NCBI RefSeq assembly: GCF_003111685.1
Contig: NZ_CP022189.1
Span: forward strand, 1,628,001 to 1,692,000
Direction: 5' to 3'
DNA from: Alloyangia pacifica
Lineage (GTDB): Bacteria; Pseudomonadota; Alphaproteobacteria; Rhodobacterales; Rhodobacteraceae
Length of the DNA: 64,000 bases
Shown here in pieces: positions 26,734-35,078 of the stretch; within the stretch, counting starts at the first letter, position 1; each line of letters opens with the position of its first letter. The notes under the pieces are model-generated. The model saw only the letters and a list, made by a program, of their open reading frames with translations. It was not told the DNA's origin and made no database searches. The position numbers and the translations under genes were made by a program.

Positions 26734-27489
26734 ATGACAGACACCCTCTCCGGCCGCCTTACACGACGCCTCCCCCTCGCCGCCCTTTCGCTGAGCCTCT
26801 TCGGCCTGCTGTCGGCCTGCGCCACCACCTCTGCCCTGCCGCCCAACACGCCCGGCGCGATCACCGACGAGACCCGGATGATGTATGCCGAAGTCCAGGA
26901 CGGTGACATCACCATCCCGGCGATCGAAGACAAGTACCTAACCGAGGAGAAGAAGCGCCAGGTGGTCGACTACTGGTCCGACGAGAAGCCCGGCACGATC
27001 ATCGTCGATCCCGGCGCGCGCTGGCTGTACCAGGTTCAGGAGGGCAACACGGCCATGCGCTACTCGGTCGCCGTGGGTGCCGAGGGTCTGGCCTTTTCCG
27101 GCAATGCCAACGTGGCGCTGAAACGTCACTGGCCCAACTGGACGCCGACCGCCAACATGATCCGGCGTGAGCCCGAGACCTACAAGCCGCTGGCAAACGG
27201 GCTTCCGGGCGGGCTCGAGAACCCGCTCGGCGCGCGCGCGCTCTACCTTTACAAGGGCGGCCGCGACACGCTCTACCGGATCCACGGCACCCCCTCGCCC
27301 TGGACCGTCGGCCATGCCACCTCCTCGGGCTGTATCCGCATGTTCAACCAGGATTCGCTCCACCTTTACGAGAACACCCCGAAGGGCACCAAGGTCGTGG
27401 TCCTGCCCGCGGAGCGCTCCGGCGAAGGGACCGTGCCGCCCTCTGACATGCTGTCGATGAGCGGCGATGTCGTGGAAAGTGGCGCCTGA
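26734..27489 (+). CDS. L,D-transpeptidase lipoprotein (YkuD domain)
   Basis: 251 aa. The N-terminus carries a lipoprotein signal with lipobox LLSAC (Cys29). The YkuD catalytic domain runs from about 85 to 225 with the conserved His184 (YRIHGTP) and the catalytic Cys200 in HATSSGCIRM. These enzymes make 3-3 cross-links in peptidoglycan or attach proteins to it, acting in the periplasm; the catalytic Cys attacks the tetrapeptide. It is divergent from the two-component pair and upstream of a second L,D-transpeptidase (27629), likely part of the same stress-response locus. Other roles (protein anchoring) are possible. Confidence 0.92.
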   Translation: MTDTLSGRLTRRLPLAALSLSLFGLLSACATTSALPPNTPGAITDETRMMYAEVQDGDITIPAIEDKYLTEEKKRQVVDYWSDEKPGTIIVDPGARWLYQVQEGNTAMRYSVAVGAEGLAFSGNANVALKRHWPNWTPTANMIRREPETYKPLANGLPGGLENPLGARALYLYKGGRDTLYRIHGTPSPWTVGHATSSGCIRMFNQDSLHLYENTPKGTKVVVLPAERSGEGTVPPSDMLSMSGDVVESGA

Positions 27490-27550
27490 TCCGCGACACG
27501 CGCCCACGCGGGATCGCATTCGCGTGAGGCGCGGCAGGCGGCGGTGAAAG

Positions 27551-27567
27551 CTTAAGCTTCGGTTAAG
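27551..27567. promoter_or_regulatory. Second CTTAAG/GTTAAG direct repeat
   Basis: CTTAAG (27551-27556) and GTTAAG (27562-27567), again 11 bp start-to-start, lie 62 bases before the second L,D-transpeptidase gene. The match in spacing with the box in front of the response regulator suggests the same regulator controls it. Confidence 0.55.
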
Positions 27568-27628
27568 CAGGGGCCGGTCTCACGCGGCAAGGACGGGGCA
27601 TACCCCCGCCGCAAGACAGGAGACCAAG

Positions 27629-28186
27629 ATGAGCCCCTCGCTGACCCGCCGCGCCGCCCTGCGCGGCTCCTTCGCCGCCGCCTCGCTGCTGGCCACCCCC
27701 GCGCTGCTGCACGCGCAAGGCGCCTCGCGCCGCAACGCCTCGAGCTGGGTGCGGCAGGACTGGCGCGACCATTTCGACACTCTGGGCAAGGCCACGCTCG
27801 TTGCCGATACCGCCTCGCGCACCCTGCACTACTGGAATTCGGACGGCGGCGACTACCGCGCCTACCCAACCTCGGTGCCCCTGACCGAGGAGCTGACCAA
27901 GCGCGGCTACACATCGATCGTGCGCAAGAAGGTCGGCCCGTCCTGGACCCCGACCGCCTCGCAGATGGAACGCTACCCGGATTGGAAGCCGATCGGCCCC
28001 GGCCCCGAGAACCCGCTCGGCACGCATGCCATGTACCTCAGCTGGCCCGCCTACATCATCCACGGCACCCATGACACCCGCAAGATCGGCCGCCCCTCGT
28101 CGGACGGCTGCATCGGGCTCTACAACGAGAAGATCGCCGAGCTGTTCCAGCTCTGCCCGGTGGGCACACAGGTGCGGGTGATCTGA
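27629..28186 (+). CDS. L,D-transpeptidase with Tat signal (YkuD domain)
   Basis: 185 aa. The N-terminus has a twin-arginine motif (LTRRAALRGSFAAASLLAT) and then ALLHAQ, indicating Tat export of a folded protein. The YkuD domain covers about 53-184 with His145 (YIIHGTHDT) and catalytic Cys161 in SSDGCIGLYN. It has no lipobox, unlike the paralogue encoded upstream, so one enzyme is membrane-tethered and the other soluble in the periplasm. It makes 3-3 peptidoglycan cross-links or related bonds. Control by the adjacent two-component system is inferred from the repeat box before it. Confidence 0.9.
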   Translation: MSPSLTRRAALRGSFAAASLLATPALLHAQGASRRNASSWVRQDWRDHFDTLGKATLVADTASRTLHYWNSDGGDYRAYPTSVPLTEELTKRGYTSIVRKKVGPSWTPTASQMERYPDWKPIGPGPENPLGTHAMYLSWPAYIIHGTHDTRKIGRPSSDGCIGLYNEKIAELFQLCPVGTQVRVI

Positions 28187-28214
28187 GGCTCCGCTTCCAG
28201 AGGTGCAGTATCCG

Positions 28215-28245
28215 TCCCCGCCGCCCCTTGCGGCTCCGGCGGGGA
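28215..28245. terminator. G/C hairpin between converging genes
   Basis: Perfect 9-bp stem TCCCCGCCG (28215-28223) / CGGCGGGGA (28237-28245) between the L,D-transpeptidase and xylB, which converge. No T-run. It probably ends one or both transcripts. Confidence 0.5.
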
Positions 28246-28280
28246 TAGTCTTGCGCGGAAGGAAACGCCTGACCGGGCGG

Positions 28281-29729
28281 TCACTGGATCTCGCGGATCG
28301 CCCGATAGGCCGGGCCGAAGCGACGGTATGCGGCCTCATAGGCGTCCACCAGCTCGGCCACGGGCTCGATCACCTCGGCGGTGGCGGGCGGGGTGATCAC
28401 CTCTTCGGGCGCGGCGCCGGTGGCGGCGAGCTGGCCGAGCCGGGCGGCGCCAAGTGCGGCGCCGAACTCTCCCGAGGCCGGCAGGTGCAGCGGCATGTTC
28501 AGAACCGTCGCGATGAGTCGCAGCCAGTACCGAGAGCGGCTGCCGCCGCCGATCGCCAGCAGATGGCCGAGCTCCGCCTTGGCACCGCGCAACGCCTCGG
28601 CGCTGTCGCGCAATCCGAAGGCGACGCCCTCGAGCACCGCACGGGTCATGTCGTCTCGCCCGGTCTCGGCGCCGAGCCCGGTAAAGGCGCCGCGGATCAT
28701 GGCATCGTTGTGCGGCGTGCGCTCCCCCGACAGATACGGCAGGAAGCGCACCCGCCCCGGCGGCTGCAGCGCCTCGCCCAGGGGCGCGGTCAACTCGGCG
28801 GGCCGCATCCCCGCAATGCGGGCGAGCCAGTTGAGGCTGTCGGTGCAGGAGAGCATCACCCCCATCTGGTACCAGCGCCCCGGCACCGCGTGGCAGAAGG
28901 TATGCAGCGCACTGCCGGGCAGCGGGTGGTAGCCGCTGCGCGCTGCGAGCAGCACGCCCGAGGTGCCGAGCGAAACGAACCCCTGCCCCTCGTCGAGCGC
29001 GCCGGTGCCGCAGGCCGCGGCGGCATTGTCGCCCGCCCCGCCGGCGACGGTGACCTGCGGGCCGAGCCCCCAGGCCTGCGCCAGCGCCGGGCGCAGGCGG
29101 CCGGCCGCCGCGCACCCCTCGACCAGCCGGGGCATCTGCGCGCGTGCCATGTGCCCGGCCTCGAGCAACGCCTCGGACCAGTCCCGCGCGCCGGTGTCGA
29201 GCCAGGCGCTGCCGGCGCTGTCGGACATGTCGGCCACGTGATCGCCGGTCAGGTAGAGGTTGAGATAGGCCGCCGGCAGCAGCACCTTGGCGACCTGCGA
29301 AAAGATCTCGGGCTCATGCGCGCGCACCCATTCGAGCTTGGGCGCGGTGAAGCCGGGAAAGACGATATTGCCCGAAAGCGCGCGGAACGCCGGGATGGCA
29401 TCGAGCTGCGCGGCCTCGGCAAAGGCGCGGGTGTCGTTCCAGAGGATGCAGGGACGCAGCACCGCGTCATCTGGCCCCAACAGGACCGCGCCGTGCATGT
29501 GCCCCGCGACGCCGATGCCGCGCAGCCCTGCCCAGGCCGGGTGATCGCGCAGTTCGCCCAACGCCCCCTCGAGCGCGGCAATCCAGTCGGAAGGGTCTTG
29601 CTCGGACCAGCCGGGGTGCGGGTGGCGCGCCTCATAATGGCGCTCGGCGCTGGCGACGGGCACCCCGGTCGCGTCGCAGAGCAGCGCCCGGAGGCCGGAG
29701 GTCCCGAGGTCGATGCCGAGATAGGACAT
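28281..29729 (-). CDS. xylB: Xylulokinase
   Basis: 482 aa. Phosphorylates D-xylulose with ATP, feeding the pentose phosphate pathway. FGGY-kinase features: N-terminal phosphate-1 loop GIDLGTSGLRALL, the sugar-binding region HPHPGWSEQDPSDW, GVAGHMHGAVLL, and C-terminal ATP-binding GGGSRSRYWLRL. It is the last gene of the minus-strand polyol operon, 4 bases after mtlK, as in the Rhodobacter polyol operon, where D-arabitol and related polyols are oxidised to xylulose. Length is typical. Confidence 0.93.
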   Translation of the reverse strand: MSYLGIDLGTSGLRALLCDATGVPVASAERHYEARHPHPGWSEQDPSDWIAALEGALGELRDHPAWAGLRGIGVAGHMHGAVLLGPDDAVLRPCILWNDTRAFAEAAQLDAIPAFRALSGNIVFPGFTAPKLEWVRAHEPEIFSQVAKVLLPAAYLNLYLTGDHVADMSDSAGSAWLDTGARDWSEALLEAGHMARAQMPRLVEGCAAAGRLRPALAQAWGLGPQVTVAGGAGDNAAAACGTGALDEGQGFVSLGTSGVLLAARSGYHPLPGSALHTFCHAVPGRWYQMGVMLSCTDSLNWLARIAGMRPAELTAPLGEALQPPGRVRFLPYLSGERTPHNDAMIRGAFTGLGAETGRDDMTRAVLEGVAFGLRDSAEALRGAKAELGHLLAIGGGSRSRYWLRLIATVLNMPLHLPASGEFGAALGAARLGQLAATGAAPEEVITPPATAEVIEPVAELVDAYEAAYRRFGPAYRAIREIQ

Positions 29730-29733
29730 GAGA

Positions 29734-31200
29734 TCAACCGTTCAAATAGGTTTCTATGCTGCGCCGAGCGCCATCGGACCAGAGCAGGTGCAGCCACTTC
29801 GAGAAACTCTCTTCGAAGCGCGCATCCCCCTGAACCTCGCCGTAGACCGCGCGCTGCGTCAGCCAGACCGCGGGGGTCTCGCGGGCCTGCGCCGCCAGGG
29901 TGGTTAGGGACTCCCAGTTGGGATCGTTGGGTGCGATCTCGGTACCGTCCTCGAAGCTGCCCGCGCAGTAGCGGCACCAGAGCGCGCTTTCCAGCGCCAG
30001 CCCCTCGATCGGCGTGCCCTTGCGCAGCCCGTCGGCAATCGAGGGCACGATGAACTTCGGCTGGCGGTTCGACCCGTCGAGGCAAAGCCTGCGGATCGTG
30101 TCCTTGACCGCCGGGTTGGCAAAGCGCTCCTCGATCAGCTCAAGGTAGGCTGGCGGCGCGAACTCGGGCACCGGCGCAACATGCGGCAGGATTTCCTCGG
30201 TCTCGACCTTCCGCAGGTAGGCGCTGACCAGCGGGTGCGCCATGGCATCATGGGCGAATTCGCAACCGAGCAGCGCGCCGGCATAGGCGATGATCGCATG
30301 CCCGCCGTTGAGGATGCGGATCTTCATCCGCTCGTAGTCATGCACATGCCCGGTGAAGGTGACCCCCACCTCCTCGAGCCGCGGACGACCTTGCGGGAAA
30401 TTGTCCTCGAGCACCCATTGCCGGAAGGGCTCGCAGGTCACCGGCACCGAGTCGTCGAGGTCAAAGTCACGCGCCAGCGCACGCTCGCCTTCGCCGGTCG
30501 CGGGCGTGATGCGGTCGACCATGGAGTTCGGAAAGGCGACATTGGTCTCGATCCACAGCGCGAAGTCGGGGTCCGACAGCCGCGCCGTGCCCGCCACCGC
30601 GTCGCGGGTCACCTCGCCGTTGCCGGGGATATTGTCGCAGCTCATCACGGTAAAGGGTGGCAGTCCCGCCGTGCGGCGCGCCTTGAGCGCGGCGACGATG
30701 GCGCCGAAGACGGTCTTCGGGCGTTCGGGCGCGGCGCCATCGGCAAGGATGTCGGGATGGCTGGGATCGAAGGTGCCGGTGGTGGCATCGACGTAGTAGC
30801 CGCCCTCGGTCACCGTCAGCGAGACGATCCGCGTCGCGGGATCAGCCATGCGGTCGATGAGCGGGCCGTTCTCGGGGTCGACCGGGCAGAAATCCACCAT
30901 GGCGCCGATGATCCGCGGGCGCGGACCCGAAGGATCGAGTTCGATCACCGTCGAGAGGTAGTCCTGCGCCGCCAGCGCATCGCGCATCTTGCCATCTGGT
31001 GCGCGCACGCCGGCGCCGCAGATCGCCCAGTCGTGGTCGAGCCCCTTGGCGAAGAGGTCGTCGAGGTAGACCGCCTGATGCGCGCGGTGGAAATTTCCAA
31101 GGCCGACGTGCACGATGCCCGGCGTCAGGGAGGACCGGTCGTAGGCCGGGCGGGAGATGCGGGGATCAAGCGCGTCAAGCGCGCCGGTGTGGAGTTTCAT
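29734..31200 (-). CDS. mtlK: Mannitol 2-dehydrogenase
   Basis: 488 aa. Long-chain NAD-dependent dehydrogenase oxidising mannitol to fructose (and arabitol to xylulose). Landmarks: N-terminal nucleotide loop IVHVGLGNFHRAHQAVYLDDL, VTEGGYYVD, PFTVMSCDNIPGNG, and the catalytic-Lys region RMKIRILNGGHAIIAY (family K.R.LN..H). The start was placed at MKLHTGAL, after GGAGAG; an upstream in-frame stretch is antisense to the smoS gene and is not coding. Eighth in the polyol operon, directly upstream of xylB. Confidence 0.95.
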   Translation of the reverse strand: MKLHTGALDALDPRISRPAYDRSSLTPGIVHVGLGNFHRAHQAVYLDDLFAKGLDHDWAICGAGVRAPDGKMRDALAAQDYLSTVIELDPSGPRPRIIGAMVDFCPVDPENGPLIDRMADPATRIVSLTVTEGGYYVDATTGTFDPSHPDILADGAAPERPKTVFGAIVAALKARRTAGLPPFTVMSCDNIPGNGEVTRDAVAGTARLSDPDFALWIETNVAFPNSMVDRITPATGEGERALARDFDLDDSVPVTCEPFRQWVLEDNFPQGRPRLEEVGVTFTGHVHDYERMKIRILNGGHAIIAYAGALLGCEFAHDAMAHPLVSAYLRKVETEEILPHVAPVPEFAPPAYLELIEERFANPAVKDTIRRLCLDGSNRQPKFIVPSIADGLRKGTPIEGLALESALWCRYCAGSFEDGTEIAPNDPNWESLTTLAAQARETPAVWLTQRAVYGEVQGDARFEESFSKWLHLLWSDGARRSIETYLNG

Positions 31201-31211
31201 GAGACTCTCCG

Positions 31212-31988
31212 TCAGCTCATCCATTGGCCGCCGTCGACGTTGTAGGTCTGGGCGACGATGTAGTCGGCCTCGTCCGAGGCAAGAAAGACGGCCATGCCGG
31301 TGAGATCCTCGGCACGGCCCATGCGGCCGTAGGGCACGGCCAAGCCGACCTCGCGCTTCTTCTGGCCGAGCGGCTTGTTCTCGCACTTGGCGAAAAAGGC
31401 ATCGACACCATCCCAATGCTCGCCATCGACCACGCCGGGGGCGATGGCGTTGACGTTGATGCCGTGCTCGATGAGGTTCAGCGCCGCCGATTGCGTCAGG
31501 CTGATCACCGCCGCCTTGGACGCGCAGTAGACCGCCACCAAGGGCTCGCCACGGCGTCCGGCCTGGCTTGCCATGTTGATGATCCGCCCTCCGCCGCCGC
31601 GTTCGATCATGTGTTTCGCCACGGCCTGCATGGTGAAAAGCACGCCGGCGACGTTGATGTCGAAGACCCGGGCGTACTCGGCGCGGGTGATCTCGACCAG
31701 CGGCGCGGCGCTAAAGAGCGCGGCGTTGTTGACCAGGATGTCGATGCGACCAAGCCGGGCGACGGTCTCGGCGACCGCGCTGTCGATGCTGGCCTGATCG
31801 GTGACATCCATGTGCACCGCGACCGCCCCCTCGCCGAGCGCCGCCGCCGTGGCCTCGGCCCGCGCAAGGTCGATGTCGGCAATCGCCACCTTCGCCCCCT
31901 CGCGCAGGTAAGCCTCGGCGAAGGCCGCGCCGATGCCGCGGGCCGCGCCGGTGATCAAGGCGCATTTGCCTTGCAGGCGCGTTGTCAT
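31212..31988 (-). CDS. smoS: Sorbitol (L-iditol) 2-dehydrogenase, SDR family
   Basis: 258 aa. Short-chain dehydrogenase oxidising D-sorbitol to fructose (and galactitol to tagatose) with NAD. The Rossmann motif is [10 protein letters not shown] (about 14-23), with D at the end of the second strand (IADIDL) giving NAD preference. The catalytic tetrad is N in LVNNAAL, S in NMASQAG, and YCASK. This matches the SmoS enzyme of Rhodobacter sphaeroides. The ATG overlaps the smoK stop (31985-31988, ATGA) and the gene is followed by mtlK after 11 bases. Confidence 0.93.
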   Translation of the reverse strand: MTTRLQGKCALITGAARGIGAAFAEAYLREGAKVAIADIDLARAEATAAALGEGAVAVHMDVTDQASIDSAVAETVARLGRIDILVNNAALFSAAPLVEITRAEYARVFDINVAGVLFTMQAVAKHMIERGGGGRIINMASQAGRRGEPLVAVYCASKAAVISLTQSAALNLIEHGINVNAIAPGVVDGEHWDGVDAFFAKCENKPLGQKKREVGLAVPYGRMGRAEDLTGMAVFLASDEADYIVAQTYNVDGGQWMS

Positions 31989-32989
31989 GCCCGCAGCCCC
32001 TGCTTGTCGAAGCGGTGCAGCTTGCTTTCGTCCGGGGTCAGGAAGATGCGGTCGCCATGGCGCACGGGCATTTCGCCGTCCACCCGCACGGTCATCGGCT
32101 CGTCGCCCAGCCCGTGGTCATGCACATGCAGGAAGGTGTCGGACCCGAGATGCTCGGCCACGCCCACGGTGCCCTGCCAGAGGCCGCCCTCGGTCGACGC
32201 CGCAAGATGCTCGGGGCGGATGCCGATGGTCGCGACGCCGTGCTTCTCGGCCTCCGCGCCGCGGATCAGGTTCATCTTCGGCGAGCCGATGAAGCCCGCG
32301 ACAAACTCGTTCTGCGGCCTGTGGTAGAGGTCCAGCGGCGAGCCGACCTGCTCGATGTTGCCCGCCCGCAGCACGACGATCTTGTCGGCCATGGTCATGG
32401 CTTCGACCTGGTCGTGGGTCACGTAGATCATCGTTGTCTTGAGCGCGTTGTGCAGTTCCGAGATCTCGAGCCGCATGTTCACCCGCAGCGCCGCGTCGAG
32501 GTTCGACAGCGGTTCGTCGAAGAGAAACGCCGAAGGCTCACGCACGATGGCCCGGCCGATGGCAACGCGCTGACGCTGGCCGCCCGAGAGCTGGCCGGGG
32601 CGCCGGTCGAGGTAGTCGGTCAGGTTGAGCGATTTCGCCGCCGCGTCGATACGGCGGTTCTGCTCGTCCTGCGGCATCCCCGCCATCTTCATCGGAAAGG
32701 CGATGTTCTTGCGCACCGACATGTGCGGATAGAGCGCGTAGCTCTGGAACACCATGGCCAGTCCGCGCTTCGCGGGAGGCATGTTGGTGGCGTCCGCGCC
32801 GTCGATGCGGATCTGGCCCGAGGTCACATCTTCGAGCCCCGCGATCAGCCGCAGCAGCGTGGACTTGCCGCAGCCCGAGGGGCCGACGAAGACCACGAAT
32901 TCGCCGTCGTCGATGGTCAGATCCAGAGGCGGGATGACGTTCACGTCACCGAAGCTCTTGGTCACCTTGTCGAGGGTGATGCGTCCCAT
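31985..32989 (-). CDS. smoK: Polyol ABC transporter ATP-binding protein
   Basis: 334 aa. Cytosolic ATPase of a carbohydrate ABC importer of the MalK/UgpC type. Walker [10 protein letters not shown] (about 36-44), Q-loop [10 protein letters not shown], signature [14 protein letters not shown], Walker [13 protein letters not shown], and switch His in VTHDQ. A C-terminal regulatory OB-type domain follows (from about 240). It energises the SmoFG permease. Coupled to smoS by ATGA overlap and 14 bases after smoG. Confidence 0.95.
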   Translation of the reverse strand: MGRITLDKVTKSFGDVNVIPPLDLTIDDGEFVVFVGPSGCGKSTLLRLIAGLEDVTSGQIRIDGADATNMPPAKRGLAMVFQSYALYPHMSVRKNIAFPMKMAGMPQDEQNRRIDAAAKSLNLTDYLDRRPGQLSGGQRQRVAIGRAIVREPSAFLFDEPLSNLDAALRVNMRLEISELHNALKTTMIYVTHDQVEAMTMADKIVVLRAGNIEQVGSPLDLYHRPQNEFVAGFIGSPKMNLIRGAEAEKHGVATIGIRPEHLAASTEGGLWQGTVGVAEHLGSDTFLHVHDHGLGDEPMTVRVDGEMPVRHGDRIFLTPDESKLHRFDKQGLRA

Positions 32990-33003
32990 GTCTGGCTCCT
33001 ATC

Positions 33004-33834
33004 TTATTTCACCGCGCCGAAGGTCAGGCCGCGGACAAGTTGCTTCTGGCTGAACCAGCCCATGATGAGGATCGGCGCGATGGCCATGGTCGAGGCCGCC
33101 GAGAGCTTGGCGTAGAACAGGCCCTCGGGGGACGAGTAGCTGGCGATGAAGGCGGTGAGCGGCGCCGCCCTGGCCGCCGTCAGGTTCAGCGTCCAGAAGG
33201 CCTCGTTCCACGCCAGGATGATGTTGAGCAGCAGGGTCGAGGCGATCCCGGGCACCGCCATCGGCGTCAAAACGTGGATCAGCTCGTTCTTCAGCGAAGC
33301 GCCGTCCATGCGCGCGGCCTCGAGGATCTCGCCGGGGATCTCCTTGAAGTAGGTGTAGAGCATCCACACGATGATCGGCAGGTTGATCAGCGTCAGCACG
33401 ACGACCAGACCGAGGCGTGTGTCGAGCAGGCCGAGGTTGCGGAAGATCAGGTAAATCGGCACCAGCACGCCGACGGGGGGCAGCATCTTGGTGCTCAGCA
33501 TCCACATCAACACGTCCTTGGTGCGCTTGCCGGGCACAAAGGCCATGGCCCAGGCCGCCGGGATGGCGATCGCGAGGCCGATCAACGTCGAGCCCAGAGA
33601 GATCACCACCGAGTTCCAGAAGTGCCGGACGTAGTTCGACCGCTCCTGCACCGTGGCGTAGCTCTCGAAGGTCCAGGCCGAGCTCAGCACCTCGAAGGGC
33701 GTCTTGATCGCGTCACCCTCGGATTTGAACGAGAGGATGAATATCCACAGGATCGGGAAGAAGATCGCGAGCCCCACGAGCCAGGCCAGCACGGTCACCA
33801 CGGCCTTGCGCCGGTTTGTCACTTTGCGTGCCAT
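33004..33834 (-). CDS. smoG: Polyol ABC transporter permease, MalG type
   Basis: 276 aa with six transmembrane helices. The EAA-loop motif near the C-terminus (EILEAARMDGASLKNELIHVLTP; family EAA...G...F..I..P) docks with the ATPase. N-terminal MARKVTNRR is basic, and the first helix is VVTVLAWLVGLAIFFPILW. The start follows GGGAGGGG. It is the second permease subunit of the sorbitol/mannitol importer, 85 bases after smoF. Confidence 0.94.
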   Translation of the reverse strand: MARKVTNRRKAVVTVLAWLVGLAIFFPILWIFILSFKSEGDAIKTPFEVLSSAWTFESYATVQERSNYVRHFWNSVVISLGSTLIGLAIAIPAAWAMAFVPGKRTKDVLMWMLSTKMLPPVGVLVPIYLIFRNLGLLDTRLGLVVVLTLINLPIIVWMLYTYFKEIPGEILEAARMDGASLKNELIHVLTPMAVPGIASTLLLNIILAWNEAFWTLNLTAARAAPLTAFIASYSSPEGLFYAKLSAASTMAIAPILIMGWFSQKQLVRGLTFGAVK

Positions 33835-33919
33835 GTCATCCCCTCCCACTCAGTTTGTCGATAATTTGCGGGGCCTTGGCGGCAATGCCCGCGCGCGGAT
33901 TTGCAGGTACCGGCATCGC

Positions 33920-34792
33920 TCAGGTCTCCAGGTTCTTGCCGATCATCCGCATCAGGAAGATCGCCACGATATTGGCGAGGATGATCGCCACCACGCCCCC
34001 GGCCGAGCCGCCGCCCACGTCGAACTGCAGCAGCGACTGCATGTAGATGAGGTAGGTGAGGTTGGTGGAGGCCACGCCCGGCCCACCGTTGGTGGTCACG
34101 AGGATTTCGGCGAAGACCGACAGCAGGAAGATGGTCTGGATCAGGATGACCACGGTGATCGCCCGCGCCAGGTGCGGCAGCATGATGTAGAAGAAGCGCG
34201 ACAGCGGTCCCGCCCCGTCCATCTCGGCGGCCTCGAGCTGTTCCTGGTCGAGCGACTGCAGCGCGGTCAGCAGGATCAGCGTGGCGAAGGGCAGCCATTG
34301 CCAGCTGACAATAAAGATGATCGAGCCAAGCGGCGCCTGCGCGAGGAAGTCATAGGGTTGCAGGCCGAAGAATTTCGCCAGATGGGCGAAGAGCCCGTTC
34401 ACCGGGTTCATGAACATGTTCTTCCAGACCAGCGCCGAGACGGTGGGCATGACGAAGAAGGGCGCGATCACCAGGATGCGCACGATGCCCTGCCCCCAGA
34501 ATGGCTGGTCCATCAGCAGTGCCAGCAGCGTGCCGCCGATGGTGGTGATCAGCAGCACCCCCCCCACCAGCAGCAGCGTGTTCCACAGCGCCGCGGTGAA
34601 GGCGGGATCGGTCAGAAAGAACTTGTAGTTGGTCCAACCGGTGAACTCTTCCATCCCCGGCATCAGCAGGTTGTAGCGCAGGAAGGAGAAATAGAGCGTC
34701 ATCGACAGCGGCACGATCATCCAGCCGAGCAGCAGCAGGACCGCGGGCGAGATCATGAGCCGGGCAGCGGCGCGGGAAGCTTTGGTGGCCAT
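33920..34792 (-). CDS. smoF: Polyol ABC transporter permease, MalF type
   Basis: 290 aa with six transmembrane helices. EAA loop: QLEAAEMDGAGPLSRFFYIMLP. The start was placed at MATKASRAAARLMI, after AGGGAGA; a longer in-frame extension is Pro/Arg-rich, covers the intercistronic hairpin, and lacks membrane-protein character. First of the two permease genes, separated from the binding-protein gene by 286 bases that hold a large hairpin, so expression of smoE and smoF is probably uneven. Confidence 0.94.
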   Translation of the reverse strand: MATKASRAAARLMISPAVLLLLGWMIVPLSMTLYFSFLRYNLLMPGMEEFTGWTNYKFFLTDPAFTAALWNTLLLVGGVLLITTIGGTLLALLMDQPFWGQGIVRILVIAPFFVMPTVSALVWKNMFMNPVNGLFAHLAKFFGLQPYDFLAQAPLGSIIFIVSWQWLPFATLILLTALQSLDQEQLEAAEMDGAGPLSRFFYIMLPHLARAITVVILIQTIFLLSVFAEILVTTNGGPGVASTNLTYLIYMQSLLQFDVGGGSAGGVVAIILANIVAIFLMRMIGKNLET

Positions 34793-35009
34793 GGCCTGTC
34801 TCCCTGGGACTTGGGGCTTGGGTATCGGGTCTTTGAGGTGGGGAATGAGCGCTTCCGGGGCGCCCGCGCTGGGGTGGGCCGGCGCGCGTTGCCCCGGAAG
34901 CAGTGGACACCGACCGACCGCCGCCGCCCGGGTGAGGACGGGAGGCGCGGAGCCCCAGGGCGCGGTCTTGCGCCGCGTTTCCAGGGTCGGCCGGGCCGGG
35001 TGTGCCATC

Positions 35010-35058
35010 GGACCTGGAGGGGGCGGGCCCGTCGATCCCCGGAGGGCCCGCCGGTCCG
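35010..35058 (-). other. Large intercistronic hairpin between smoE and smoF
   Basis: Inner 9-bp stem GGCGGGCCC (35022-35030) / GGGCCCGCC (35044-35052), extended by an outer arm CGGACC / GGTCCG (35010-35015 / 35053-35058) across a bulge. It lies 21 bases after the smoE stop. Such hairpins after binding-protein genes commonly protect the upstream mRNA, leaving binding protein in excess over permease. Confidence 0.6.
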
Positions 35059-35078
35059 TGGCTGTCCGCGAGGCGGGC

